From positions 124,001 through 188,000 of the forward strand of contig NZ_AUDC01000011.1 of NCBI RefSeq assembly GCF_000425265.1: a stretch of 64,000 nucleotides of DNA, read 5' to 3'. The notes under the pieces were generated by a model, which saw only the letters and a list, made by a program, of their open reading frames with translations, had not been told where the DNA came from and did no database searches. Origin of the DNA: Maridesulfovibrio zosterae DSM 11974. GTDB lineage: Bacteria > Desulfobacterota > Desulfovibrionia > Desulfovibrionales > Desulfovibrionaceae. Both the position numbers and the translations under genes were made by a program. Of this stretch, positions 25,001 to 32,366 are shown piece by piece; within the stretch, counting starts at the first letter, position 1; each line of letters starts with the position of its first letter.

Positions 25001-26449
25001 CTATATTCTTGCGCCAAGCTTGCGGTACAGTTTAATATATTCATCAGCAGCGCTATCCCATGTAAATTCTTTACGCATGGCCCGTTTAACCATTTTGTCC
25101 CATTCAGTGCGATTCTGCCATACATCAACAGCCTCTAATACAGCCTCGTAAAACAACTCTGAGTCTGGCTTTTTAAAAGTAAATCCAGTCGCATCAGGAT
25201 CAGGGTATGGAGTAATTGTATCCCTAAGTCCTCCGACAGCTGTAGCAACAGGGGGAGTCCCGAACCTCAGAGCATAAATCTGAGTCAATCCGCATGGCTC
25301 ATAACGGGAAGGCATTAAAAAAATATCTGATCCAGCCTGTATTCCGTGTGCAAGATCTTCTGTATATCCTATTTGGACACAAAAACGTCCCGGATACTCC
25401 TCCATTAGTTCAAGCAGCCGTGCCTCATACGTGAGGTTTCCCTCCCCTAATACAATTACACCCAGGTCTTTCTTCATCAGCCTCGGCAGGATGTCAATGA
25501 GCAGGTCTACTCCCTTTTGATCGCGAAGCCTCCCGATAAATCCAAGTACAGGTTTATCATTAAGCTCTTCTGACATATCAAAATATCGCAACATATTTTT
25601 CTTACATTCCAGCTTGCCCTTTGTATTCTCCGCACTATAGTTGCATGGCAGAAATTTGTCATTGCCGGGGTCCCATACTGTATAGTCTGCCCCGTTTAAA
25701 ATACCTTCCAGCTTATGAGTCTGAGTGTTTAAGAAACCTTCCAGTCCGCAACCAAATTCAGGCCCGAGGATTTCTTCAGCATATGAAGGACTTACTGTAG
25801 TAACAGCATCACTATAGGCAATACTGGCCTTAAGCATATTTAGATCACCAAAGAATTCTGCACCATGCATAGACCAGGCTTCAAGAGGCAATCCTGATTC
25901 ATTAAAGAGACGTTCGGAAAAACGCCCTTGAAATGCAAGATTGTGGATAGTGGTAACACTTTTGGTGTTTGACCAGAATGAATCAGTCCTTTTTTCAAAA
26001 TACAAGTAAGGAGAGACAAGTGATGACTGCCAGTCATGTGAATGAATCACAGCTGGAGGTGTAGGAAGCAGGCGGGCCCATTTTAGGACGGCTTTGCAGA
26101 AAAAAATAAACCTCTCACAATTATCAAAATAATCTCCATTGTGAGTATTATAATAATGCCTGCGGTCAAAAAACTCACCTCTTGCAACAAAATATACAGA
26201 CACACCTTCGTACTCTGTCTGATATATCTCAGCAGTTGTATCCGGCCATGGATATCCCACATGCAAGTCAGAATAGACAAGACGCAACTTATTGCCGTCT
26301 AAATTCATACGCCCATAAAATGGAGTAATTACATCTGTTTTTACTCCCTTACTGCTTACACATGGAGGCAAAGCCCCCATCACATCGCCAAGGCCACCAG
26401 TCTTGGAAAAAGGATACATTTCCGATGTTACGTATAGAACCTCATGCAC
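25001..26449 (-). CDS. glgA: Glycogen synthase (ADP-glucose)
   Basis: A GT5 GT-B enzyme that extends alpha-1,4-glucan from ADP-glucose. The 482-residue protein begins with the ADP-glucose-binding motif [15 protein letters not shown] near residue 16 and has the [12 protein letters not shown] segment. The C-terminal Rossmann domain contains [23 protein letters not shown] and the donor motif [19 protein letters not shown]. Length is typical. It lies 26 bases downstream of the NUDIX gene and upstream of the Cys protein and glgB. Confidence 0.97.
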   Translation of the reverse strand: MHEVLYVTSEMYPFSKTGGLGDVMGALPPCVSSKGVKTDVITPFYGRMNLDGNKLRLVYSDLHVGYPWPDTTAEIYQTEYEGVSVYFVARGEFFDRRHYYNTHNGDYFDNCERFIFFCKAVLKWARLLPTPPAVIHSHDWQSSLVSPYLYFEKRTDSFWSNTKSVTTIHNLAFQGRFSERLFNESGLPLEAWSMHGAEFFGDLNMLKASIAYSDAVTTVSPSYAEEILGPEFGCGLEGFLNTQTHKLEGILNGADYTVWDPGNDKFLPCNYSAENTKGKLECKKNMLRYFDMSEELNDKPVLGFIGRLRDQKGVDLLIDILPRLMKKDLGVIVLGEGNLTYEARLLELMEEYPGRFCVQIGYTEDLAHGIQAGSDIFLMPSRYEPCGLTQIYALRFGTPPVATAVGGLRDTITPYPDPDATGFTFKKPDSELFYEAVLEAVDVWQNRTEWDKMVKRAMRKEFTWDSAADEYIKLYRKLGARI

Positions 26450-26475
26450 TGATCCAACTCCATGTTTAAAGCATG

Positions 26476-26955
26476 TTAATCGGAATTGCCCACAACCGCA
26501 GCTTTCTGCAGTCTGAGTATATTAGTAGAGAAATCTTGTAAAATATCTTTGTGATCAAAAACAAGTTCAGGAAGATTATCTAGAGTAAAAAAATTTGCAC
26601 CACCGGCATCATCGCCTGCCTGAAGTTTATCCCGGTCACGGCAGACAGCACTATAAGTTACACTTATAGTATGCTGTCTATCATCACGCCAGGGCATTGA
26701 ATAGACACCTACTAATCCTGTAAGAATAACCTCAAGACCAGTTTCCTCCTTTGCCTCACGTACTGCTGCATGCTCAAGAGTTTCACCGTAATCAACAAAT
26801 CCACCGGGTAATGCCCAGCCAAAAGGAGGATTATTACGTTTGATTAATACAACACCTTGTTCAGGGTCATAAATTACAACATCAACCGTAGGAACAGGAT
26901 TACGGTAATGAACGACATCTTTACCGCAATGAGGACAGGGCTTAGTGGCAACCAT
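26476..26955 (-). CDS. NUDIX hydrolase
   Basis: A 159-residue NUDIX phosphohydrolase with a complete Nudix box ([18 protein letters not shown] within its 23-residue signature) and an N-terminal CPHCG turn typical of a short zinc-ribbon-like lead. I start at ATG 26955 with AAAGG upstream; the frame is open further, to a TTG at 27012, without support. Nudix enzymes cleave nucleoside diphosphates linked to other groups. Because it heads the glgA-glgB operon, ADP-glucose or ADP-ribose-type substrates are worth considering, but this is inference from position. Confidence 0.85.
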   Translation of the reverse strand: MVATKPCPHCGKDVVHYRNPVPTVDVVIYDPEQGVVLIKRNNPPFGWALPGGFVDYGETLEHAAVREAKEETGLEVILTGLVGVYSMPWRDDRQHTISVTYSAVCRDRDKLQAGDDAGGANFFTLDNLPELVFDHKDILQDFSTNILRLQKAAVVGNSD

Positions 26956-27269
26956 ATTATAAAACGCCTTTACTTTGTTTACAAAATCAACACCAAAACA
27001 TTTAGACAACAAATAATCACTTATACTATTACCGTGAATGATCTTTCATTACAAGAGAATCTGACTTTTAATTAAATAGTCCAGTCATAAGTCATTCGCC
27101 CCAAAAAGACCTAACCCCATAATACTACAAGCCGCTACAAGAATCTGCCTGCACTTAATTCAGATCTTCATATTTAGTCTGATAAAGATGTCAACCGAGC
27201 TACAGCTATGTACCAACATCTAAAATTAAAATATGGATGAAAAGAGGTAATATAAAACTTTGTGGTCAT

Positions 27270-27344
27270 AAACATCGAAAAGGCCCTGCCAGATAATTCT
27301 GACAGGGCCCGGTTTCGATACTATTTCAGCAAAAGAATGAAGGT
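27270..27344 (-). ncRNA. Predicted sigma-54-dependent small RNA, copy A
   Basis: Predicted transcript of about 75 nt starting 12-13 bases downstream of the sigma-54 promoter at 27357-27372. It has an unpaired 5' arm (ACCUUCAUUC, then a U-rich stretch and UGAAAUA) and a long 3' hairpin. The outer stem is AUCGAAA with UUUCGAU; the inner stem is GGCCCUG/CAGGGCC plus CAG/CUG. It contains no ATG with a ribosome-binding site. It is nearly identical to copy B but the flanks differ, so selection on this unit is likely. Existence and ends are predictions; its tail after the stem (GUUUAUG) is a weaker terminator than copy B's. Confidence 0.6.
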
Positions 27345-27356
27345 AATACTTATCTA

Positions 27357-27372
27357 GCAATGGATGTGCCAA
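27357..27372 (-). promoter_or_regulatory. Sigma-54 (-24/-12) promoter, copy A
   Basis: On the minus strand the sequence is TTGGCACATCCATTGC: TGGCAC, five bases, TTGC. The GG and GC are exactly 12 bases apart, the canonical RpoN spacing. It is identical in copy B and conserved better than the DNA upstream of it. Transcription would need an NtrC-family activator, whose sites I cannot identify. Confidence 0.75.
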
Positions 27373-27562
27373 AAACCTACAAGGCAGATATACAGATCTA
27401 AGACTTTGTTTTATTTAATTTTTTAAGAAACTCAACTAAGCATTAAACATACAGAATTAGTTCAATAATTTTTACTTAGTAAGGAATACGGTCCTATGCA
27501 TGGGCTTTTGAGTCAAATATTTTATACTCAACCTAAACCAGAACTGAATTTAAAGAATGACA

Positions 27563-27638
27563 TAAAAAATCGAAAGGCCCTGCCAGATATTTCTGACAGG
27601 GCCTATTTTCGATTTTATTTCAACAAAGGAATGAAGGT
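27563..27638 (-). ncRNA. Predicted sigma-54-dependent small RNA, copy B
   Basis: The paralogue of copy A, about 76 nt. It has the same ACCUUCAUUC 5' arm, a UGAAAUA stretch, and a hairpin with outer stem AAUCGAAA/UUUCGAUU and inner stem GGCCCUG/CAGGGCC plus CAG/CUG. Here the hairpin is followed by a run of six U, a proper intrinsic terminator. The 5' arm is complementary to sequences of the type GAAUGAAGGU, so pairing with a ribosome-binding region of target mRNAs is plausible (inference). Confidence 0.62.
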
Positions 27639-27650
27639 AATATCTATCTA

Positions 27651-27666
27651 GCAATGGATGTGCCAA
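27651..27666 (-). promoter_or_regulatory. Sigma-54 (-24/-12) promoter, copy B
   Basis: Minus-strand TTGGCACATCCATTGC again, with TGGCAC-N5-TTGC and correct GG to GC spacing. The predicted start is at about 27638. DNA upstream (27671-27720) differs from that of copy A, so the two might respond to different activators or share a distant one. Confidence 0.75.
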
Positions 27667-27820
27667 AAACATCAAAAGTAAGATACACATCACAACACAC
27701 TGTTATATTTGCATTTTAATTTTAGAAGAGGAAGATCAAAAATTAAAATACAGTTCAATTTTTTTTACCACACCAACAACTACCGCATAGAATGTGATAG
27801 TTAAGTTAAATTTTTTGTAC

Positions 27821-27854
27821 AAAAAAAAGACCTGCCCACTTACGCTGACAGGCC
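27821..27854 (-). terminator. Terminator of tsaC
   Basis: On the minus strand GGCCTGTC (27854-27847) pairs with GGCAGGTC (27836-27829) with two G-T pairs, followed by eight T. The loop side resembles the hairpins of the two small-RNA cassettes (CCTGTCAG...GGCAGG), but no sigma-54 promoter accompanies it. Confidence 0.85.
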
Positions 27855-27877
27855 ACAAAATTAAATCACTCGATTAA

Positions 27878-28486
27878 TTATTCTACAAGAACAAACCCAG
27901 CTCTTATCAACTCTCTGCCAGAAACAACTCCCTCACGTAGAATTTTTATTCTGCCATCCTTGAAAGGCTCAATGACCGTGGAAGGACTACCGCCACGCGG
28001 GCCCGGTTCAGAATCAAAAACGCCCTCAACCATAACCGTCAAATCAGCATCAAGCTTGGAAACATCAGCTGTTGCAGGTTTCCCACTCATATTTGCGCTT
28101 GTGGCTATCAATGGGGTTCTAGCCTTCAGGCAAAGACTGCTGGCTAGCGGATGGTCAGTCCAGCGCACTGAAGTATATCCTCTGGAATCTTTTACTGCAG
28201 AGGGAAGTTCTTCACGAGCTTTTACTAAAATAGACAAAGGGCCAGGCCAAAAATGACTCGCTATTCTAAGAAGATCAGCAGAAGCAAAACTGGTGACTAG
28301 GTCAAGCTGCTCCATGCTACCTATAATTAACGGTAATGGTTTAGATACTGGGCGCCCCTTAATTAGAGCCACACGATTTGCAGCTCTTTCATCGCAAGCA
28401 TCTGCACCCACGGCGAAAAGAGTCTCTGTGGGATAAATCAGCACCCCACCGGTCTTTATAATGTTAATTGCTTCCTGTTCGCTCAT
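27878..28486 (-). CDS. tsaC: Threonylcarbamoyl-AMP synthase (YrdC/Sua5 family)
   Basis: Makes L-threonylcarbamoyl-adenylate from Thr, bicarbonate and ATP for the t6A37 modification of tRNAs. The 202-residue protein consists of a YrdC domain only (no Sua5 C-terminal domain): TGGVLIYPTETLFAVG, the KGRPVSKPLPL motif, HFWPGPLSILVKA, ATSANMSGKPA and GSPSTVIE. It is monocistronic, ends in its own terminator, and is divergent from the GT2 gene. The t6A product made by this pathway is the substrate of MtaB, also encoded in the window (46203-47483). Confidence 0.95.
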   Translation of the reverse strand: MSEQEAINIIKTGGVLIYPTETLFAVGADACDERAANRVALIKGRPVSKPLPLIIGSMEQLDLVTSFASADLLRIASHFWPGPLSILVKAREELPSAVKDSRGYTSVRWTDHPLASSLCLKARTPLIATSANMSGKPATADVSKLDADLTVMVEGVFDSEPGPRGGSPSTVIEPFKDGRIKILREGVVSGRELIRAGFVLVE

Positions 28487-28687
28487 CTAATAAAACTCCA
28501 TTTTTGTACATAGCGTACGAAGCGACCATTAATACCAACTTTACATACAATGTCCAGCATCTTTTACATCTTTACAAGTTGTATTACTATTACGAAAGGT
28601 CAAACAAACTATAATCATACATGACTTTATTCTTGATTTGTCATAATAAAAAAGAAACTTACAGCAACAATAATCGGAGCATCTATA

Positions 28688-30349
28688 ATGCAATACACTC
28701 TCAACGATGTAAAAAATTTTCTTATAGCTATAAAACAGACTATTCCTCTATGGATACTTGGAACAGAAGAGTATTCTCACCAAAGCGGACTCATCAATAT
28801 CTTTCAAAATCTTGCTGTAAAAGACCCACGATTTGGAGAAGTAAGCCGTAAATTGTCCATGCTTATGTGGATGCAAAACCCTTTGGACACGGCTGCTGCT
28901 CATAAATGTCTAGAACTTAACAATCACGACTCACCAATTCAACAGCTCAATCTTCTCAAAGCTATCACTGCTCTGCCAAAAACTGTAATACCAGTAAATG
29001 ATTTGGAAAACCTGTTTCAATCAGGGGATCAAGCACTGATAATACGTCATCTTTTCCCACTTCTCCGAGGATCAGATGGACTTTTATGGCTTTCCAAATC
29101 ATGGGACACGCTTTTACGCATGGGTAATCCTGATTTAGCTCAAAATGCTCTTAACCTCACCCAATGGGAAGAGCGTTTTATACCTTTAAAACAAAGACTT
29201 ATAACTCAGTACAATTTTTTATACGGCTCATATGAAGATGGATTAAAATCCCTTGAAAAACTTGATAGTGCCATATGGTCACTATGGAAGGAATATATGC
29301 TTAGCGAGCTAATGCTTAAATCAGAGCATCCCGCCGACGCGATAGTTATTCTTTCAAAGTTATGGAGGGAAAATATATGGAATCTTAACTGGGGACAGAA
29401 ACTGCACAGTCTCCTGTATCCCATCAACACAACAAAGGCATTAGAAGATTCAGCAGATGTATCCATACTTCTCTACTCATGGAACAATGGTAGACTAATT
29501 GAAAATACACTCAAGAATGTTGCACAATCCAATATAGGTGAAGCAAAAGTTTTTGCCCTTAACAACGGCTCCAGCGATACTACTGGTGATGTTGTGAGGG
29601 ACGCTAAAAACATCTTTGCTAAAGGACAGTACAAGGGAATACAGCTCCCGATTAATGTCGGAGCTCCTCCGGCACGCAACTGGCTGCTTGCTGAACCGGA
29701 AGTCCGCAAATCTAAATGGGCAGTATTTTTAGATGATGATGTGGAGTTACCGGCTAACTGGCTGGAAGAACTTCTTGCCACAGCAAAACATTATGGCAAT
29801 CCCGGTGCCGTAGGCTGCAGGATAACATCAACCGGGGTACCAACTTCATTGCAATCGGCGGACTATCATCTTTTCCATCCCGGCAATGGAAGCTCACAAA
29901 TTGAAGGATTAACCGAGCATGTTATGGTTTTTGACAGCTGCCGCAATGCCTTTGACTATGGTCAGTTTTCATACACACGTCCGGCTGTTCATGTTTCCGG
30001 GTGCTGCCATATGCTTAATATGGATGCCATACACAAATGCGGCTCTTTTGATGTCCGTTTCAATCCAACACAATTTGATGATCTTGAACGTGACTTGCGT
30101 GCTTATTTAAAAGGATACAACCACATTTATGCAGGACAATTGAAAATAGGACATATTCAGCACACCAGTCTTGCAAAAGCCAGCAATGTACGAGGCATGG
30201 CTCAAGTTTTCGGTAACAAAATAAAGCTGGAAAGCAAATACACAGAACAAGACTTAAATTTAATTTTTTCACGCGATATTAATGAGTTATGGAGAGATAC
30301 AGAAACAAAATGGATAGAATTATATGAAGCGCTAAGGGAAAACGAATAA
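28688..30349 (+). CDS. Family 2 glycosyltransferase with long N-terminal helical domain
   Basis: A 553-residue protein. Residues 1 to about 255 are helical and solenoid-like, without a clear enzyme motif. A GT-A domain follows: ADVSILLYSWNNGRLIENTL, the nucleotide-sugar region ALNNGSSDTTGDV, the metal-binding FLDDDVELPANWLEEL and the acceptor-side SGCCHMLNMDAI. The role would be inverting transfer from an NDP-sugar; the acceptor is unknown. It stands alone between tsaC and trmH. The helical domain may bind a protein acceptor, as in protein- or flagellin-glycosylating enzymes (inference). ATG follows CGGAG at suitable distance. Confidence 0.82.
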   Translation: MQYTLNDVKNFLIAIKQTIPLWILGTEEYSHQSGLINIFQNLAVKDPRFGEVSRKLSMLMWMQNPLDTAAAHKCLELNNHDSPIQQLNLLKAITALPKTVIPVNDLENLFQSGDQALIIRHLFPLLRGSDGLLWLSKSWDTLLRMGNPDLAQNALNLTQWEERFIPLKQRLITQYNFLYGSYEDGLKSLEKLDSAIWSLWKEYMLSELMLKSEHPADAIVILSKLWRENIWNLNWGQKLHSLLYPINTTKALEDSADVSILLYSWNNGRLIENTLKNVAQSNIGEAKVFALNNGSSDTTGDVVRDAKNIFAKGQYKGIQLPINVGAPPARNWLLAEPEVRKSKWAVFLDDDVELPANWLEELLATAKHYGNPGAVGCRITSTGVPTSLQSADYHLFHPGNGSSQIEGLTEHVMVFDSCRNAFDYGQFSYTRPAVHVSGCCHMLNMDAIHKCGSFDVRFNPTQFDDLERDLRAYLKGYNHIYAGQLKIGHIQHTSLAKASNVRGMAQVFGNKIKLESKYTEQDLNLIFSRDINELWRDTETKWIELYEALRENE

Positions 30350-30452
30350 ATTAATCACTCATAAAAGAAGACCCCTGAATAAAAATATCCAAGGGCGTTC
30401 ACGTCAAAAGATCTGAGTTTTATAAGAAAAATATGTTCCTAGCTTTTTTATG

Positions 30453-31043
30453 CTAGCGAGCAAGCCACTCTGCGGTGAGCTTATCCATCTCTTCAGGTGA
30501 GAAGGATGGTTCATCATACATGCCTTTCGCGTATCGCTGGGTAAAACCATGATAGAGTATAAGAGCTGCAGCAACAGAAACATTAAAACTCTGGATCATC
30601 CCCTGCATTGGAATATAAACCTCATCAGGAACCAGTTCAGCAAGTTCCGGGGCTGTTCCACTATGCTCGTTACTGAGAATAACTGCTGAAGGGCGGCTAA
30701 GATCAAAATCCATTAACGGTCTTGCTGTCTCGGAAAATCCGGTACGCAAAACTTGAAAGCCTTGATCACGAAGCCCGCCGACCATCTTTACAGGGTCAGT
30801 ATGCTTAGTGCGTTCCACCCATTTTTTACCGGATGCAGAAGACTTAGTTGCCAATTCCGGCCATTGGGATACTGTATAATAAAGATGTATTCCGTAGAGA
30901 CCGAAAGCATCACAACTGCGCAGAATTGCGGAAACATTGTGAGGATCCCATACATTATCAACTATCAGAGTAAAATCTTTCTGACGCTTTGCCAGCACTT
31001 CCCTGACTCTAGCTTCTCTTTGGGGTGTTCTTTGTCTTTCCAT
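30453..31043 (-). CDS. trmH: TrmH-type tRNA/rRNA 2'-O-methyltransferase (SPOUT)
   Basis: A 196-residue SpoU/SPOUT enzyme that methylates a ribose 2'-OH, most likely Gm18 of tRNA. Motif 1 is VDNVWDPHNVSAILRSCDAF, motif 2 ILSNEHSGTAPEL and motif 3 IPMQGMIQSFNVSVAAALIL, the catalytic knot with SAM. A C-terminal helix follows. The N-terminal RQRTPQREARVREVLAKRQ resembles TrmH rather than RlmB. Divergent from the signalling module at 31200. The exact target cannot be confirmed from sequence alone. Confidence 0.88.
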   Translation of the reverse strand: MERQRTPQREARVREVLAKRQKDFTLIVDNVWDPHNVSAILRSCDAFGLYGIHLYYTVSQWPELATKSSASGKKWVERTKHTDPVKMVGGLRDQGFQVLRTGFSETARPLMDFDLSRPSAVILSNEHSGTAPELAELVPDEVYIPMQGMIQSFNVSVAAALILYHGFTQRYAKGMYDEPSFSPEEMDKLTAEWLAR

Positions 31044-31128
31044 GGCGGTTTAGGTAACCAACCTTTTGCAAGTTTGCAAGGCTCAACTTTTAAGATATTA
31101 TATTATGATAAATTTTATATTAAACACG

Positions 31129-31159
31129 TTGACATTTAATTGCTAAAAAACTCATGATA
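31129..31159 (+). promoter_or_regulatory. Possible promoter of the receiver/Hpt/CheA module
   Basis: A perfect TTGACA (31129-31134) followed by CATGAT after 18 bases, about 40 bases before the receiver gene. The -10 is a 4/6 match. Confidence 0.4.
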
Positions 31160-31199
31160 TGCAATTGTTATAGATGATATATATTTTATGGAGGCTTTG

Positions 31200-31595
31200 A
31201 TGCGTGCGCTGATTGCAGAAGATGAATTTGTTGGTAGAAAATTATTATCAAATTTTCTTTCACCACTTTTTCAAATAGACATAGTTGTTAACGGACAGGA
31301 AGCCATTGATGCCTACAAGATGGCTTTTGAAGAAGATGAGCCATACGGCCTTATTCTTATGGATATTATGATGCCTGAAGTTGACGGTCTTACGGCATTG
31401 GCAGCCATCAGAGATTTTGAAAAAAACAATAATATCAATACACCTGCAAAAGTAATTATGACCACGGCATTAGATGATGCAAAAACGGTAATCCGTTCCT
31501 TTCATGATGCAGAAGCATCAGGATATATTATTAAACCCGTGATCCGGGAAAAATTGTATGATGAGCTTGCTAAAATAGGCTTGCTGCAAAAATAG
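31200..31595 (+). CDS. CheY-like single-domain response regulator
   Basis: A 131-residue receiver domain with no output domain. The acidic pocket is AEDEF, the phospho-acceptor Asp is in ILMDIMMPEVDG (about residue 56), the Thr/Ser switch in IMTTALDD, and the Lys in GYIIKPV. I start at ATG 31200 with a GGAGG site 5 bases upstream; the ATG at 31188 overlaps that site and is rejected. It is followed by an Hpt-STAS protein (27-base gap) and a CheA-like kinase, forming a phosphorelay module. Diffusible receivers act by binding partners; the target is unknown. Confidence 0.92.
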   Translation: MRALIAEDEFVGRKLLSNFLSPLFQIDIVVNGQEAIDAYKMAFEEDEPYGLILMDIMMPEVDGLTALAAIRDFEKNNNINTPAKVIMTTALDDAKTVIRSFHDAEASGYIIKPVIREKLYDELAKIGLLQK

Positions 31596-31622
31596 ACTCC
31601 GCTTTTATGGGACATACAAATT

Positions 31623-32348
31623 ATGAGCGAAGACGATTCCCTCGTTGAAGAATTCTTTTCGGAAGTAAATGACAAATACTATCCGCAAGTACTGGAAGGT
31701 ATTGATCTCCTTGATGAGCAATGCATCGAAGAAGGGATTGATGTACTTTCACGTCCACTTCATACCATAAAAGGTGTAACAGGATTCATGTCCGGGTTCG
31801 AGCCGGCTTCAACTTTCACTCATAAGGTAGAAAGTTATCTGAAAAAAATGCAGGCAGGAGAAGTTGATCATAAACTTCCTCAAATTGCCCTTGCTATTGA
31901 ATCAGTTAACACCATTTTCATGCTTATTGAGCAACTCCGTGAATCAGGGGACTTTGACAAGTCCATGACTGACGATATTGAAGCAAGACTTCAGGGCATT
32001 GAAAAAGACTCGGGATTAGGAGGATCTGAAAATATTATTCCGATTGAAGTGGAATCTTCAACGGATGTAGATATAATAACAATTATGGCTAGACGTATGT
32101 ATCACCCTGAACAGCTTAAAGCAGTTGATCAGATTCTTAAGAATGTAGCCAGCAATAAAAAAATTCTTATAGATTTCGGCCTGTCAATGTCGGCTGGATC
32201 ATCTCTTTTTGAACTTCTTGCCAACTACAGTGATGAGCATGAAATAGGAATAACCGGGATGAACAGCCATTGCACAAGTACGTTTTATTCATGGGGCTTT
32301 CAGAAATACCTGTCTGTATTTGATAGTAGAGACAGCTTTCTCAAGTAA
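31623..32348 (+). CDS. Hpt-STAS fusion protein
   Basis: A 241-residue two-domain protein. Residues 1 to about 110 resemble the CheA P1 domain, with the phosphorylatable His in RPLHTIKGVTGFMSG (about residue 48) and the following THKVESYLKKMQAGE helix. Residues about 140-240 resemble a STAS domain: KKILIDFGLSMSAGSSLFEL, with Ser residues at the usual phosphorylation loop, and a GFQKYLSVFDS ending. P1 normally sits at the N-terminus of CheA; here it is on its own polypeptide, next to a CheA lacking it. The STAS domain suggests output through protein binding. No membrane segments. Confidence 0.75.
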   Translation: MSEDDSLVEEFFSEVNDKYYPQVLEGIDLLDEQCIEEGIDVLSRPLHTIKGVTGFMSGFEPASTFTHKVESYLKKMQAGEVDHKLPQIALAIESVNTIFMLIEQLRESGDFDKSMTDDIEARLQGIEKDSGLGGSENIIPIEVESSTDVDIITIMARRMYHPEQLKAVDQILKNVASNKKILIDFGLSMSAGSSLFELLANYSDEHEIGITGMNSHCTSTFYSWGFQKYLSVFDSRDSFLK

Positions 32349-32366
32349 CACCGGAGCAAACGGGTA

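Larger units (their letters stand above)
27274..27672 (-). repeat. Two direct copies of a promoter-plus-hairpin cassette
   Basis: Copy A (27274-27376) and copy B (27568-27670) are about 103 bases each, 294 bases apart, in the same orientation. By eye they differ at roughly a dozen positions, mostly in the middle and with compensating differences next to the stem; the promoter, the 5' arm and the hairpin are conserved. The DNA between them (27377-27566) is A/T-rich and unrelated. The remaining parts of the 865-base gap, 27013-27269 and 27671-27820, show no gene. Confidence 0.85.

Noticed and set aside
27274-27672. CRISPR-like or mobile-element interpretation of the two repeats
   Set aside because: Only two about 103-base copies with a 190-base unrelated spacer, no terminal inverted repeats or cas or transposase genes; the sigma-54 promoter and hairpin explain the conservation.
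27270-27672. Homology to Vibrio Qrr RNAs
   Set aside because: Only the design (RpoN-dependent, multicopy sRNA) is shared; the known Qrr core sequence is absent and no quorum-sensing genes are nearby.
27821-27854. Third small-RNA copy
   Set aside because: The hairpin is similar, but no sigma-54 promoter or 5' arm precedes it; it is better read as the tsaC terminator.
31188-31200. Earlier ATG of the receiver gene
   Set aside because: It overlaps the GGAGG that serves the ATG at 31200, and extra residues do not fit the receiver fold.
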